DNA from: Colwellia sp. M166
GTDB taxonomy: Bacteria > Pseudomonadota > Gammaproteobacteria > Enterobacterales > Alteromonadaceae
Direction of reading: 5' to 3'
Length of the DNA: 64,000 nt
Assembly (NCBI RefSeq): GCF_024585285.1
Contig: NZ_CP040755.1
Location: 4,092,001-4,156,000 of the forward strand
Shown one piece after another: positions 49,102 to 58,308 of the stretch. The position numbers and the translations under genes are program-made. The notes below the pieces were generated by a model that saw only the letters and a program-made list of their open reading frames with translations, did not search any database and was not told where the DNA came from. Each line of letters starts with the position of its first letter. The first letter of the stretch is position 1.

Positions 49102-49344
49102 ATGAAAAATATAATTAACAACATCATTGAAAGTATCACTGATAACACGCAAGCCTTATTGAGTCTAACAAATAAATCCAATACTGAAATGATTAATCAG
49201 CAATATGTCGAATGCAATTATGCTAATGATTACTATGGTGATCAGCATTGCCAACTGAAGAAAGTGAGTCATAAAATGAGGGACCATAAACACCTGAGTA
49301 ATAAACTGATAGTAAAAATAGTTCGTTGTTTGAGTAATGAATAG
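49102..49344 (+). CDS. Hypothetical small protein
   Basis: Probably 80 residues from the ATG at 49102; a frame to 49003 adds a hydrophobic N terminus (FFRITLLILSNLLY) but lacks a ribosome site. Helical and Asn-rich, not recognised. It follows oxyR by 139 bases. Whether it is expressed is uncertain. Confidence 0.35.
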   Translation: MKNIINNIIESITDNTQALLSLTNKSNTEMINQQYVECNYANDYYGDQHCQLKKVSHKMRDHKHLSNKLIVKIVRCLSNE

Positions 49345-49388
49345 GATAAATTCCCATACTTGGGAGTAAAAAGGCGATGCAATATAAA

Positions 49389-49682
49389 ATTATACCAATT
49401 CTTCTAAGTTTTTTTCCAGTCAGTGAAACTTAAAAGGCTAAGCGGCACAGGTTCACAGTTCCAGACTGAAGCTAAGGACCAACATCCATGTAGGTAAGGC
49501 ATTGATTGAAGATAATGGTTATTCTCGACAACTGCTCCTATGTTGTTCTAATGACTCACATCCCTGTGAGAGCCTTATCGAACAATAACGCGGCCTGTAA
49601 GCCTTTTAAAATCACCCTTGGGGAGCTTGTCAGCGATTCGATAACCGCTGAGAGAGAACAAACTTAATCGGTTTGGTATTAT
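49389..49682. repeat. Repeat-like intergenic element with imperfect terminal inverted repeats
   Basis: About 294 bases without a gene. Ends ATTATACCAATTCTTCTAAGTTT (left) and, complemented, ATAATACCAAACCGATTAAGTTT (right) match in ATACCAA and TAAGTTT. Inside are ACATCCATGT and CACATCCCTGTG palindromes and TTATCGAA/TTCGATAA arms. Looks like a MITE or dispersed structured repeat. The remaining 160 bases to 49844 hold nothing clear. Confidence 0.5.
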
Positions 49683-49844
49683 GCCTTTAATGCTATTTTC
49701 CTTTATTAACTAAGCACGCTTAAACTAAAAAACAACGGCTATAAGCAGCAAGTACCTAGGTTTATTTATGTAGCGCAGGTAGTGAAATGTTGATTGTTAG
49801 TCAGGTTGCTTATCATAAGTTCAAATAAATAGTCGGGTGACAAT

Positions 49845-50177
49845 TTAATTTGCGTTAAAAATAGGGATCCTTAAGCTTTCGCGCTTTAGAAGATTTTCTG
49901 CTACTTCAGCGGGAACTTGATAAAATTCATTTACGTACTCTTTAGCATTTAAATATTCACGAATTTGATTTTTTACTTTACAGGGATTGGCACATTTTAA
50001 CGAAAACACGACTTTGTAGTCACCTGGTGTTTTTTCTGATAGTGCTATTGCATGCTCGTCTGGGTCGGTTGGGGTACAGCCAATTTTTATCACGTCACTA
50101 AAAAATGAATGAGTCATTACGTAAACATTGCCATAAGAAATGTCATCGTTATCATTTTTATTATCAGTATTTTCCAT
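49845..50177 (-). CDS. T5orf172 (GIY-YIG superfamily) domain protein
   Basis: 110 residues. GNVYVMTHSFFSDVIKIGCT, then HAIALSEKTPGDYKVVFSLKCANPCKVKNQIREYLNAKEYVNEFYQVPAEVAENLL match T5orf172/MUG113. The first strand keeps VYVM...IKIG but active-site arginine and glutamate are hard to place. Members appear in phage and bacterial proteins and are presumed nucleases or nucleic acid binders. Stands alone. Confidence 0.65.
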   Translation of the reverse strand: MENTDNKNDNDDISYGNVYVMTHSFFSDVIKIGCTPTDPDEHAIALSEKTPGDYKVVFSLKCANPCKVKNQIREYLNAKEYVNEFYQVPAEVAENLLKRESLRIPIFNAN

Positions 50178-50495
50178 TACACAATTAATCTAAGTAGATG
50201 ATTATATTAACTATGACATTACCGTTTTAGTAACACAACTAAAAACATGATAAATGAAATTGTAGTATAACAAAGTTTATAATTATTGAATTTTTGTAAG
50301 CTGTTATATCTATAAGTAATTTTCATACTTTTGGGTAGTCAGTTAATGACGACTTAAGCATTTTAAATGCCCACTCTAACCATCATAAAGTTGGCTACAT
50401 GCTCTGGGTTATTAATGCTATAATCGCCACTAATATTGAGAGAATTATCTAATTTTCCTCATTTGTTCGTATGTATAGACCTGAAGAGATTTTTA
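50178..50495. promoter_or_regulatory. rhlE-like upstream region with extended -10 promoter
   Basis: TGCTATAAT with TATAAT at 50419-50424 is an extended -10 box, about 72 bases before the ATG. The -35 is poor. Nothing else clear. Confidence 0.55.
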
Positions 50496-51695
50496 ATGCC
50501 ATTTTCCCAACTTGGATTGTCAGCCCCAATCGTAAACGCGCTAGCTGATTTAAATTACCCTGAAGCTACTGAAATTCAAAAACAGGCGATACCTGTTATT
50601 TTATCAGGTAAAGATATTATAGCTGCCGCGCAAACCGGCACAGGAAAAACGGCCAGTTTTGTCTTACCATTGTTAGAAAGATTAAGCGCCGCTAAAGGTG
50701 ATGAAGAGCGTCATTTACGTGGTAAACGCGTTCGTGTGCTGATTTTAACGCCAACGCGTGAGTTAGCAGTGCAAGTGGAAGCGAGTATTGCTCAATACGG
50801 TAAATACTTGGATATCAGTTCTATGGCAATGTATGGTGGCACAGAAATAGAGCCGCAGAAGCAACGCTTAATTTGGGGAATTGATATCCTTGTTGCCACG
50901 CCTGGACGATTACTTGATATGGCACATCAACGTGCGGTAGTTTTTGACCAGCTGGAAGCTTTTGTTTTGGACGAAGCCGATCGGATGTTGGATATGGGCT
51001 TTATCGACGACATTAATAAGATTATTGAACGCTTACCTGAGCAACGACAGAACTTATTGTTTTCTGCGACCATTTCTGATGATATCAGAGCCTTAGCAAG
51101 ACGAACTATTCATCGTGCTACTGAAATTTCTGTTACTAAAAGCCAAGCATCAAAACCAAAAATAACCCAGTGGTTAGTAACGGTGGATAAAACTAATAAG
51201 TCAGCGTTATTAAGTTATTTAATTAAAGAGCAGCAATGGCAGCAGGCATTAATTTTTATTGAGACAAAACATGGTGCTGCAAAGCTTGTTAGTCAATTGG
51301 AAAAACGCGGCATTAAAGCTGAGTCAATTCATAGTGGTCGTACCCAAGCCGTACGAGAACAAATACTAAATGATTTTAAGGCGGGTAAGATTAATTTTCT
51401 AGTTGCCACGGGCATTGCGGCACGCGGTATTGATATTGGTGAATTAGCTCGTGTGGTTAATTATGACTTACCTGATAAGGTTGATGACTATATTCATCGT
51501 ATTGGTCGTACCGGCCGTGCGGGTAAGAGTGGTGAAGCGGTTTCTTTTGTTGCTAAAGACAACTTTAGAAACTTATGCGCGATTGAAAGCAGGTTGGGGC
51601 ATATTATTGATCGTAAAGAATTTGATGAATTTCCGGTTAAGAAAGTTGTGCCACTGTCAATTTTAAATTATGTACCAAAAAATAAACGTAATTAA
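50496..51695 (+). CDS. DEAD-box RNA helicase, RhlE type
   Basis: 399 residues from the ATG at 50496 (GAAGAGA six bases ahead; a frame to 50436 is rejected). Motifs in order: Q motif NYPEATEIQKQAIP, I AQTGTGKT, Ia PTRELAVQ, II VLDEADRMLDMGF, III SATISDD, V ATGIAARGIDI, VI HRIGRTGRAG. It lacks a long basic C-terminal tail, so it is a short member. RhlE-like helicases aid ribosome assembly and cold growth. A DUF2999-like gene follows 164 bases later. Confidence 0.87.
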   Translation: MPFSQLGLSAPIVNALADLNYPEATEIQKQAIPVILSGKDIIAAAQTGTGKTASFVLPLLERLSAAKGDEERHLRGKRVRVLILTPTRELAVQVEASIAQYGKYLDISSMAMYGGTEIEPQKQRLIWGIDILVATPGRLLDMAHQRAVVFDQLEAFVLDEADRMLDMGFIDDINKIIERLPEQRQNLLFSATISDDIRALARRTIHRATEISVTKSQASKPKITQWLVTVDKTNKSALLSYLIKEQQWQQALIFIETKHGAAKLVSQLEKRGIKAESIHSGRTQAVREQILNDFKAGKINFLVATGIAARGIDIGELARVVNYDLPDKVDDYIHRIGRTGRAGKSGEAVSFVAKDNFRNLCAIESRLGHIIDRKEFDEFPVKKVVPLSILNYVPKNKRN

Positions 51696-51859
51696 TATTA
51701 ATGGTTAACTTTAATTAATAAAGCTAAATCATAAGTGGGTAAGAACAAAGCGCTAGTATATTACCTGTTTAAGTTGAAATGTATGCCTCAAGCACCAATA
51801 TTAACTGTAATTGCGGGTGTAGAAATTAATAAACAAACAAGTAGGAAATAGGAAAACTG

Positions 51860-52111
51860 ATGAATCCAATTATTGCAATTTTGAAAGAACATAACGTTAG
51901 CGATGAACAAACCAAAGCTGTATTTCAAGCACTAACAGAAAACCCATTAATGGCAATGGCAACCGTGCAGCAATTAGGTATTCCACAAGAAAAATTACAA
52001 GCTATGATGATGCTGTTAATGCAAAATCCAGCGTTAATTAAAGAAGCAGTTGATGAGTTAGGGCTTGATTTTAGTAAAGTTGAAGCAGCTAAAGCAGCAC
52101 TAAATAAGTAA
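51860..52111 (+). CDS. Small DUF2999-like protein
   Basis: 83 residues, all helical (NPIIAILKEHNVSDEQTKAVFQALTENPLMAMATVQQLG, MMLLMQNPALIKEAVDELGLD). I think it belongs to DUF2999, from memory. No function known. Ribosome site GGAAATAGGAAAA precedes ATG. Confidence 0.65.
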   Translation: MNPIIAILKEHNVSDEQTKAVFQALTENPLMAMATVQQLGIPQEKLQAMMMLLMQNPALIKEAVDELGLDFSKVEAAKAALNK

Positions 52112-52152
52112 ATTGGCTATTTAAAAATTTAAGCTGACACAGAATTTTGAAC

Positions 52153-52226
52153 GCCCCCAAGAAACTTAGTAAAATGGTATAAGTTTAATCAACAGCAGTT
52201 TTTTATGTCGCTTTTTAAGTGGGGGC
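52153..52226. repeat. Nested inverted repeats downstream of DUF2999 gene
   Basis: Outer arms GCCCCCA (52153-52159) / TGGGGGC (52220-52226) enclose AAACTTA / TAAGTTT (52162-52168, 52180-52186). Possible terminator or remnant of an element. Confidence 0.4.
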
Positions 52227-52305
52227 CTTCAATTTTTCTGTTTTCTTTTAAATGCAAAAACGTGTTGCTTTAAATTGTCGGAAACAGCAGTTCTTATATG
52301 ATTTT

Positions 52306-53553
52306 TCAATTAGCAACTTTTGATATTTTTCTAAGTATTTCTTTATCTTCGCCAAACTTGCATATTGCATCACAGTTGTTTTTTAATTCGGAAAACAATA
52401 TGTAGAGTATTTCAATGTTGTTATTTTTTATAGATGGTCTTTGTAGTTGTAATAAAACGTCTTTTTCTCGATTATCCGGAATGATGAGATATAAAGACGG
52501 AGGATTTTTTTTAAAGGAATAATGCAGGTCGGTGAGTCTTAATATTCCTGAATATATAGAGGTGCTCTTTTCTACTTCAAAAGCGCAAGCGATATTGTCT
52601 GTGTCTTTGTCAAACCATACAGCATCAATCAATCTGATAGTTTTGTATGTATCTTTTGCGACTTTTAATTCAGGAAATTTATTAAGGCTAATGAATGATA
52701 AACTGTTACCATTGTGACATTTTGAACGGTCATTTGAAGCTGCGATAACATCATAGCCTATAGCTCCGCCAATGGTCATAATGTGATATTGCATTTCTGT
52801 ATGGAGATCTTCTTCCTCCATTTCGTTTATTACTTCTTTGTGCCTTTTTTTGAGTTTCTTATCTATTTTTACTCTCTCTTCATCAGAAATATGATCGTTG
52901 CTAATTAATAGTTTCTTTTCTCCAACATCAAATAAAAGACCTGCAAAAGCGCCTAAATCATTTGATAATTCAAATTTCAATTCATTGTTTTTTTCAATTA
53001 TAATTTCTCTCATTCTTAAATATTCAGCCCATGAACCGAGCTTAACTTTATCTTTAAATAGTGAATTAAAACCATTAACAATGGCGGTATTGCAAGGTGG
53101 TATAATTGTCGGGTGTAAAAAATACATAATGCTTGCAACCGCAGGGCCTAAGCCTTTAATTTTTCTTTTGTCGAGTAAGATTATTTCTTTAAGTAGTTGC
53201 TCTTCTTTTGTGGCATTTATACATTTTTCAAGAAACTGGCCAAAAGCTAATTTGTTTTCTTCATTTTCATAGATATCGGGTATTCGTAATTTTGGTTTCC
53301 AATAAAAAGGATGTGAAGCACCTTTAAATATTTGCTTTTGCTCCGTAATGCAGTTCAAGACAAACTCTAAGGATGAGCCTTTAAAGTCATTGCCAAAATT
53401 ACCATTCTTTATATCCTTAATGACATTAAATACGCCTCTTCGAATAGTACGAAATGCTTTTAATCTTTCATCATTATTTACAAACCAACTGTTATATACG
53501 GTTTCTTTATCTTCTTTATAGTTTTTTATTATTAACTTTAAATCTTGATTCAT
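52306..53553 (-). CDS. Orphan protein with HhH motif and PD-(D/E)XK-like C terminus
   Basis: 415 residues, no named family recognised. A helix-hairpin-helix-like motif KIKGLGPAVASIMYFLHP lies at about residues 131-148. A charged helical linker covers 222-250. C-terminal part has HTEMQYHIMTIGGAIGYDVIAASND (251-275) followed by IRLIDAVWF (D310) and ACAFEVEKSTSIYSGILRL (E326, E328, K329), like restriction-endonuclease folds. Base composition is clearly more A/T-rich than neighbours, suggesting transfer. No methylase or other defence gene lies beside it. It may be a solitary nuclease-type defence gene; this is inference. Confidence 0.6.
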   Translation of the reverse strand: MNQDLKLIIKNYKEDKETVYNSWFVNNDERLKAFRTIRRGVFNVIKDIKNGNFGNDFKGSSLEFVLNCITEQKQIFKGASHPFYWKPKLRIPDIYENEENKLAFGQFLEKCINATKEEQLLKEIILLDKRKIKGLGPAVASIMYFLHPTIIPPCNTAIVNGFNSLFKDKVKLGSWAEYLRMREIIIEKNNELKFELSNDLGAFAGLLFDVGEKKLLISNDHISDEERVKIDKKLKKRHKEVINEMEEEDLHTEMQYHIMTIGGAIGYDVIAASNDRSKCHNGNSLSFISLNKFPELKVAKDTYKTIRLIDAVWFDKDTDNIACAFEVEKSTSIYSGILRLTDLHYSFKKNPPSLYLIIPDNREKDVLLQLQRPSIKNNNIEILYILFSELKNNCDAICKFGEDKEILRKISKVAN

Positions 53554-53674
53554 AATTTAAATCTCGTTGGTTTGTTTTTACATGGCCCTGTTAATAGGCT
53601 AAATATAGATGGCTAGAGTAACTAAACCTAAACGAAACTACCTTTAGCGAACTACTACACCTTTGCGCTTTATT

Positions 53675-54337
53675 CTATTCAATACGAATTGTTGCCTTGA
53701 TAATTTTTACTTCTTTTTGTGTGCGACCTGAGCGGCTACCTAAAGCTTCTATCGCGGCTAATGTGGTATCTAAGCCTTCAACCACCTCACCAAAAATAGT
53801 ATGTTTGCCGTCTAACCAAGGGGTTGCCTTAAAGGTGATAAAAAACTGACTACCATCGGTATTCGGTCCAGAATTTGCCATACTCAATAACCCAGCTTTA
53901 TCGTGGCTTAACGAGTCGTCAAATTCTCCAGCATACTTATAACCTGGGTTACCGGTACCGTTGCCTAATGGATCACCACCTTGTGCCATAAACTGTTTGA
54001 TCACGCGATGAAAAACTAAGTCATCATAAAAGCCTAATTGTGTTAAATACATCGTGCTTGTTGCATGCATTGGGGCTGTTTCAGGAAATAGCTTTACCAC
54101 TAATTTTCCTTCGCTAGTGTCTAAATCCCAGAAATATTGTGCTTCAGGGTTAAATTCAACTACCTCAGGTTTAACTAATTGGGTTTTCCAATGGTCTTGG
54201 CTCTTATCTATTTTTTGTTCTTCGACATAAGTATTCACCGCTTTCATTGCCGGATCTGGGTTAAAACATCCGGTTAATGTCAGTAATAACATAGTAATTA
54301 TGTAGATGTGTATAGATGATAAGTAGCTTCTTGGCAT
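53675..54337 (-). CDS. Cyclophilin-type peptidyl-prolyl isomerase lipoprotein
   Basis: 220 residues. Lipobox LTGC near residue 24. Cyclophilin domain from about residue 65: [44 protein letters not shown] (catalytic Arg in FHRV), [17 protein letters not shown] and [16 protein letters not shown]. Folds proteins in the periplasm or at the membrane. Ribosome site AAAGGAAAG precedes the ATG at 54337. Confidence 0.86.
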   Translation of the reverse strand: MPRSYLSSIHIYIITMLLLTLTGCFNPDPAMKAVNTYVEEQKIDKSQDHWKTQLVKPEVVEFNPEAQYFWDLDTSEGKLVVKLFPETAPMHATSTMYLTQLGFYDDLVFHRVIKQFMAQGGDPLGNGTGNPGYKYAGEFDDSLSHDKAGLLSMANSGPNTDGSQFFITFKATPWLDGKHTIFGEVVEGLDTTLAAIEALGSRSGRTQKEVKIIKATIRIE

Positions 54338-54475
54338 GTGCTTTCCTTTAATATTGATTGCTGCGTGCTTTTAGCAGCAATTAAGTCTAACAATAGGCGA
54401 CAGGGTAGTTAATTCTGTGCTGTTGAGCAATAGTAATTTTAAAGCGAGGTATTAGGCTACGTTTAAGCGTAATTT

Positions 54476-55531
54476 TTATTCTACTGGTTTTAATGAATCC
54501 ATATATACCCTTGAAGTATCATGAGTATAAATTGCACGCCGTTGTGGGCTAAGTTTAGCTTGGTCATTTAAGCTGATATGTCCGTTGATAACTTCCACAC
54601 CTAATGAACGTAATGGTGCCAAATAATCAGGAATAGCATAACTTGCTGAAAACTCATTGAGTAACGAGGTAAATATTTTGCTTTTACTTAACTCGTCTAG
54701 CTTTTGAGATATTTCAGTAGCACTGAGGTAACGATCAAAACAGCACGCTTGTAACTGTGCTAAGGCTAGATCTAACGAGTAGGGCGTAGCGGTATTTTTG
54801 GCTAATGTTCTTAGTGCAATATCAGCTTTAAGCCAATACAGTGCACCACTCCAATAAATGCGCATAAAATTACGATTTTCACCGATGTGATCACTGAGGT
54901 AATCTAGTCTTTGATGAGCATAGTTTTGCTGTTTATTACCACGCTCGAAACCTTCATAAAGTTTTTGCCATAGGGTTTTTTCGTCAAACATACCCACCCT
55001 AGCCTGAGTGATATTTTGGTAGTAACTGGCTAAACCTTCTGAAAACCATCTCGCATCACCAGCATCATAAGGTATAAGTAAATGACTAAATTCATGATAA
55101 ATCGTCCAGTCTGCTTTTAAGGCCTCAAGGTTACTATTGATATTAACCACTAAAGTCACTTCAGGCGGTGAATATCTATTAACTTCCCCCCAAGGCACCG
55201 CACTCTTACCGCCATGACTAGCTTTAATAATAGTGACAAAGTCTTCAACCGGCAATTTGCCATATACTAGCCGTAAGGCTCTACGTGCGTGGCCAACCCA
55301 AGTGTTAAGTTGAACTTTTTTATGCTCGGGGATACTGCTAGCAAAGTGAATATTATAAGATTGGTCAATACCATTTGTTGTTGTTTTTGGCTCGTTTTCT
55401 TTGAACTCATGTCCTTCGAACCTAGGGCCTAGCTCATGCGAGTTGGCATTCATGGTGGTAAAGCCAATAATAATCACGCTAAGCCAAAGAACATGAGAAG
55501 AAATTGCATGGTAACGCTTGAGTATATTCAT
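54476..55531 (-). CDS. Exported gluzincin-like metallopeptidase
   Basis: 351 residues from the ATG at 55531 (a start at 55555 would overlap the GGAGAAG ribosome site). N-terminal hydrophobic segment (SSHVLWLSVIIIGFTTM) is a signal. Zinc motif YHEFSHLLIPYD followed by WFSEGLASYYQ gives HExxH...E, as in M1/M61-type peptidases. The remainder is helical. Target unknown. Confidence 0.68.
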   Translation of the reverse strand: MNILKRYHAISSHVLWLSVIIIGFTTMNANSHELGPRFEGHEFKENEPKTTTNGIDQSYNIHFASSIPEHKKVQLNTWVGHARRALRLVYGKLPVEDFVTIIKASHGGKSAVPWGEVNRYSPPEVTLVVNINSNLEALKADWTIYHEFSHLLIPYDAGDARWFSEGLASYYQNITQARVGMFDEKTLWQKLYEGFERGNKQQNYAHQRLDYLSDHIGENRNFMRIYWSGALYWLKADIALRTLAKNTATPYSLDLALAQLQACCFDRYLSATEISQKLDELSKSKIFTSLLNEFSASYAIPDYLAPLRSLGVEVINGHISLNDQAKLSPQRRAIYTHDTSRVYMDSLKPVE

Positions 55532-55555
55532 AAGTGAGTGGCTTCTCCTTTGCAT

Positions 55556-55868
55556 TATTTATTAATTTATAACCTTATTTTCTGCAAGAAGGCAGTAGCT
55601 TTGCATTTATAATCTATCAAGCGATTGCAGGTGCTCAATATAATATGGCTATTAGCTTGTAAATATTTACTGCATATTGCAACTTCAGCCATAACGAGTG
55701 GTAAGCTAATGTGTTCGGTGCAAAATCGCAAGTTCATATGATTACAGCTTAATTGTTGATGACTTCACTTTAACAACAATAATGTAATTAAGTTTGTCTG
55801 TTAGTTCTCAAGACTAAGGTAATCAAGTAAGCTACTATTTATCTGTTCTTCATTTTTGTCATCACTTT
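55556..55868. other. Divergent intergenic stretch, nothing clear
   Basis: 313 A/T-rich bases between divergent genes. No hairpin, repeat or strong promoter was seen. Confidence 0.4.
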
Positions 55869-56696
55869 ATGTCAACTCAATCTATTTTAATTACCGGCTG
55901 CTCATCAGGTATAGGTTTACATGCTGCGCTTACGTTGTCGGCACGTGGCTATCAAGTATTTGCGACAGCGCGTAATCCGCAAGATGTTGCTGAGCTGCAA
56001 GCTAAAGGCTTAACTGCTTATCTACTTGATTTAACAAGCACTGAAAGCATTACACAAACGCTTACACAAGTACTTGAAAAAACGGGTGGCCAGTTAGACT
56101 TTTTATTTAATAATGGCGCTTATGGCCAACCTGGTGCGCTAGAAGATTTACCTACACAGGCACTAAAAGCGCAGTTTGACACTAATGTTTTTGGCTGGCA
56201 CGAACTAACCAAGCAAGTTATCCCGGTGATGCGGCAACAAGGTCATGGCCGAATCATTCAATGTAGCTCAGTATTGGGTTTTGTTTCCATGGCCTATCGT
56301 GGTGCTTATAACGCCTCCAAATATGCAATAGAAGGGCTAACGGATACTTTAAGGTTAGAATTAAAAACGGCTAATATTGCGGTGGTACTATTACAGCCAG
56401 GTCCTATCAATACACAGTTTCGTGCTAATGCCTTAACGGCATTTCAAAGTAATATTGATATAAACAACAGTGTCCATAAAGCACAATATCAACAGCAAAT
56501 CGAGCGTTTAACCAGTGAAAAATCAAATGCAGCGTTCACGTTAGAGCCTATTGATGTCACTAAAGCACTGATTCATGCTTTAGAAAGCAAGCGCCCTAGA
56601 TTACGCTATCGCATTACTACACCAACTAAGATTTTTTCGGTGCTTAAGCGCTTATTACCGGGGCGTTGGTTAGATCAGTTATTAGCAAAAGGCTAG
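55869..56696 (+). CDS. Short-chain dehydrogenase/reductase
   Basis: 275 residues, classical SDR. NAD(P) motif TGCSSGIG (residues 9-16), NNGAYG, catalytic YxxxK in YNASKYAIEG with upstream serine (CSSVLG), PGPINTQF. C-terminal basic extension. Similar in pattern to YbbO and to yeast Ayr1 (acyl-DHAP reductase), so a lipid or sterol-like substrate is possible. Lies upstream of the ether-lipid-like cluster. Confidence 0.82.
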   Translation: MSTQSILITGCSSGIGLHAALTLSARGYQVFATARNPQDVAELQAKGLTAYLLDLTSTESITQTLTQVLEKTGGQLDFLFNNGAYGQPGALEDLPTQALKAQFDTNVFGWHELTKQVIPVMRQQGHGRIIQCSSVLGFVSMAYRGAYNASKYAIEGLTDTLRLELKTANIAVVLLQPGPINTQFRANALTAFQSNIDINNSVHKAQYQQQIERLTSEKSNAAFTLEPIDVTKALIHALESKRPRLRYRITTPTKIFSVLKRLLPGRWLDQLLAKG

Positions 56697-56796
56697 TTTC
56701 AACGGCTGTCGTTTCTTAGGCTCTTAGAGTAGTAAGCACAACGTTAGCCACCGTTTTTTATTTAGTGCTAAGTAGTAATTTAGAAGGAATATTATT

Positions 56797-56973
56797 ATGA
56801 AAGAATCAATGGATGAGCTTAAGGGCGAAGTTAAAGCAAAATTATTGTATTGGAATAATATCAAAAGTAGCAAAGTTAAAGTACTACTCATTGTGCTTTT
56901 TTTAGGCTTGATCGGTTTAAAAATCTTTACCACAGTACTAACTTTTGATTGGCTAGTAAGCTTATTTAGTTAG
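56797..56973 (+). CDS. Small single-span membrane protein
   Basis: 58 residues. MKESMDELKGEVKAKLLYWNN is a charged helix, then a basic KSSKVKV, then VLLIVLFLGLIGLKIFTTVL as a membrane span. AGAAGGAAT seven bases before the ATG is a good ribosome site. Not recognised. Lies 100 bases after the SDR gene. Confidence 0.6.
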   Translation: MKESMDELKGEVKAKLLYWNNIKSSKVKVLLIVLFLGLIGLKIFTTVLTFDWLVSLFS

Positions 56974-57044
56974 GTCTACGCCTACGCTTTATATCTAAAT
57001 TAATATGCTTGCTCAAAATATAAGTGCAGTTTGTTATACCAAGT

Positions 57045-58130
57045 TTATTCAGTATTATTATTTATGAGGTTTTTTCTATAATCGCCCGGTGTTTGCTGGG
57101 TGAGTTTATTAAACCAACGATAAAAAGATCTTGGTTCGGTAAAGCCCAGTTCAATACTGATTTCATTCAGGTTCAATTTACTTGCGGCTAAATGTGTTTT
57201 TGCTAACTGAAGTCGCGTTTCATCGAGTACGGCTTGAAATGTTATCCCTGACGCTGCTAAGCGCCGTTGCAAGGTTTTAGCGCTCATAGCAAATTGCTCG
57301 GCAATGTCTTGTTGATGAAAATTGCCGGTTTTAAGCGACTTCGCTATGCTATTTTTTAGTTGAGTCGCCATATCGGTTTCTGTTGTTAGATCAGAAATTA
57401 ATGCTTGAGCATGACTCTCCAGTGTTGATAGCAGTTGTTGGTTACCTTTATTTAAAGGTAACGATAATAAAGTTTTGTCAAAAACAATGGCATTTTCTGC
57501 TTGCCCGAAACGGATAGGGCATTTAAATACGGCTTGATATTCATTTTGCTGACTCAGTGCGGGTTTTTTTCGGCTGAGCAGTATTTCACTTGGGTTACTG
57601 GCTTGGTTGACTAAATAACGCGCGAAGGTTAACCAAGAGCCAAGACAATTGTCGATCATGTGGCGTTTAACGTTTGGCTCTGTAAATTGGCAGTGCCAAC
57701 TAATTTTTACCTTATCACCTAAATCGGCAAAGTTGGTGGTACCCATATCACCAACCAATTTTTCAAACGGTTGAATTTTGGTGATAGCTTGCCCTAAGTT
57801 TTCACAATTCATTGAGATATAGCCCAACACACTATAAGAGCCGGGCTGTACATGTTTCGCCGTGTGTAAACCAAATAAGTCATCAGAAGATTGCTCAAGT
57901 AATAAGGCGATTAGCTGCTGAAAATGTAGCCCAGAAATATGTTGGCTATTATCAGAAAACAGCGCTAGGTCTAAGCCAATACGTTGATAAATATCATCTA
58001 TATCAAGCTTTTGCTCAGCGGCTAATTGCAAATATTGTTTAACTGCCGGTACTGAGGCTTGCCCTAGACTTTCACCTAAGTTAGTTAATGAGCTGTTTTC
58101 GGCTGCTTTTACTTTGGTCATATTGGTCAT
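57045..58130 (-). CDS. AraC-family regulator (arabinose_bd N-terminal type)
   Basis: 361 residues. N-terminal ligand-like domain (SSDDLFGLHTAKHVQPGSYSVLGYISMNC, WHCQFTE), C-terminal AraC helix-turn-helix pair (QDIAEQFAMSAKTLQRRLAASGITFQAVLDETRLQLAKTHL, NEISIELGFTEPRSFYRWFNKLTQQTPGDYR). Same class as OruR-type regulators. Divergent from the AGPS-like gene, with an inverted repeat at 58200-58236. Confidence 0.86.
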   Translation of the reverse strand: MTNMTKVKAAENSSLTNLGESLGQASVPAVKQYLQLAAEQKLDIDDIYQRIGLDLALFSDNSQHISGLHFQQLIALLLEQSSDDLFGLHTAKHVQPGSYSVLGYISMNCENLGQAITKIQPFEKLVGDMGTTNFADLGDKVKISWHCQFTEPNVKRHMIDNCLGSWLTFARYLVNQASNPSEILLSRKKPALSQQNEYQAVFKCPIRFGQAENAIVFDKTLLSLPLNKGNQQLLSTLESHAQALISDLTTETDMATQLKNSIAKSLKTGNFHQQDIAEQFAMSAKTLQRRLAASGITFQAVLDETRLQLAKTHLAASKLNLNEISIELGFTEPRSFYRWFNKLTQQTPGDYRKNLINNNTE

Positions 58131-58199
58131 GAACTATGTTGTTAGCTACTTTTCAGTGTTTTAGGGCTGGGGCTAGACAATTTCAGACTTGTTTAGCTT

Positions 58200-58236
58200 T
58201 GTCCTAAAATGTCACCTTGACTGTCTTTTTAGGACA
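58200..58236. promoter_or_regulatory. Inverted repeat between AraC and flavoenzyme genes
   Basis: TGTCCTAAAA (58200-58209) and TTTTAGGACA (58227-58236), spacer 17 bases. Candidate operator for the AraC regulator or activator site. It is 73 bases before the flavoenzyme start. Confidence 0.5.
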
Positions 58237-58308
58237 TTTCGCCCTTACATGCTTCGTTTTATCATAACTAAGAGATAACTAACAGTGAATTAATCGCAAG
58301 GTAGTAAC

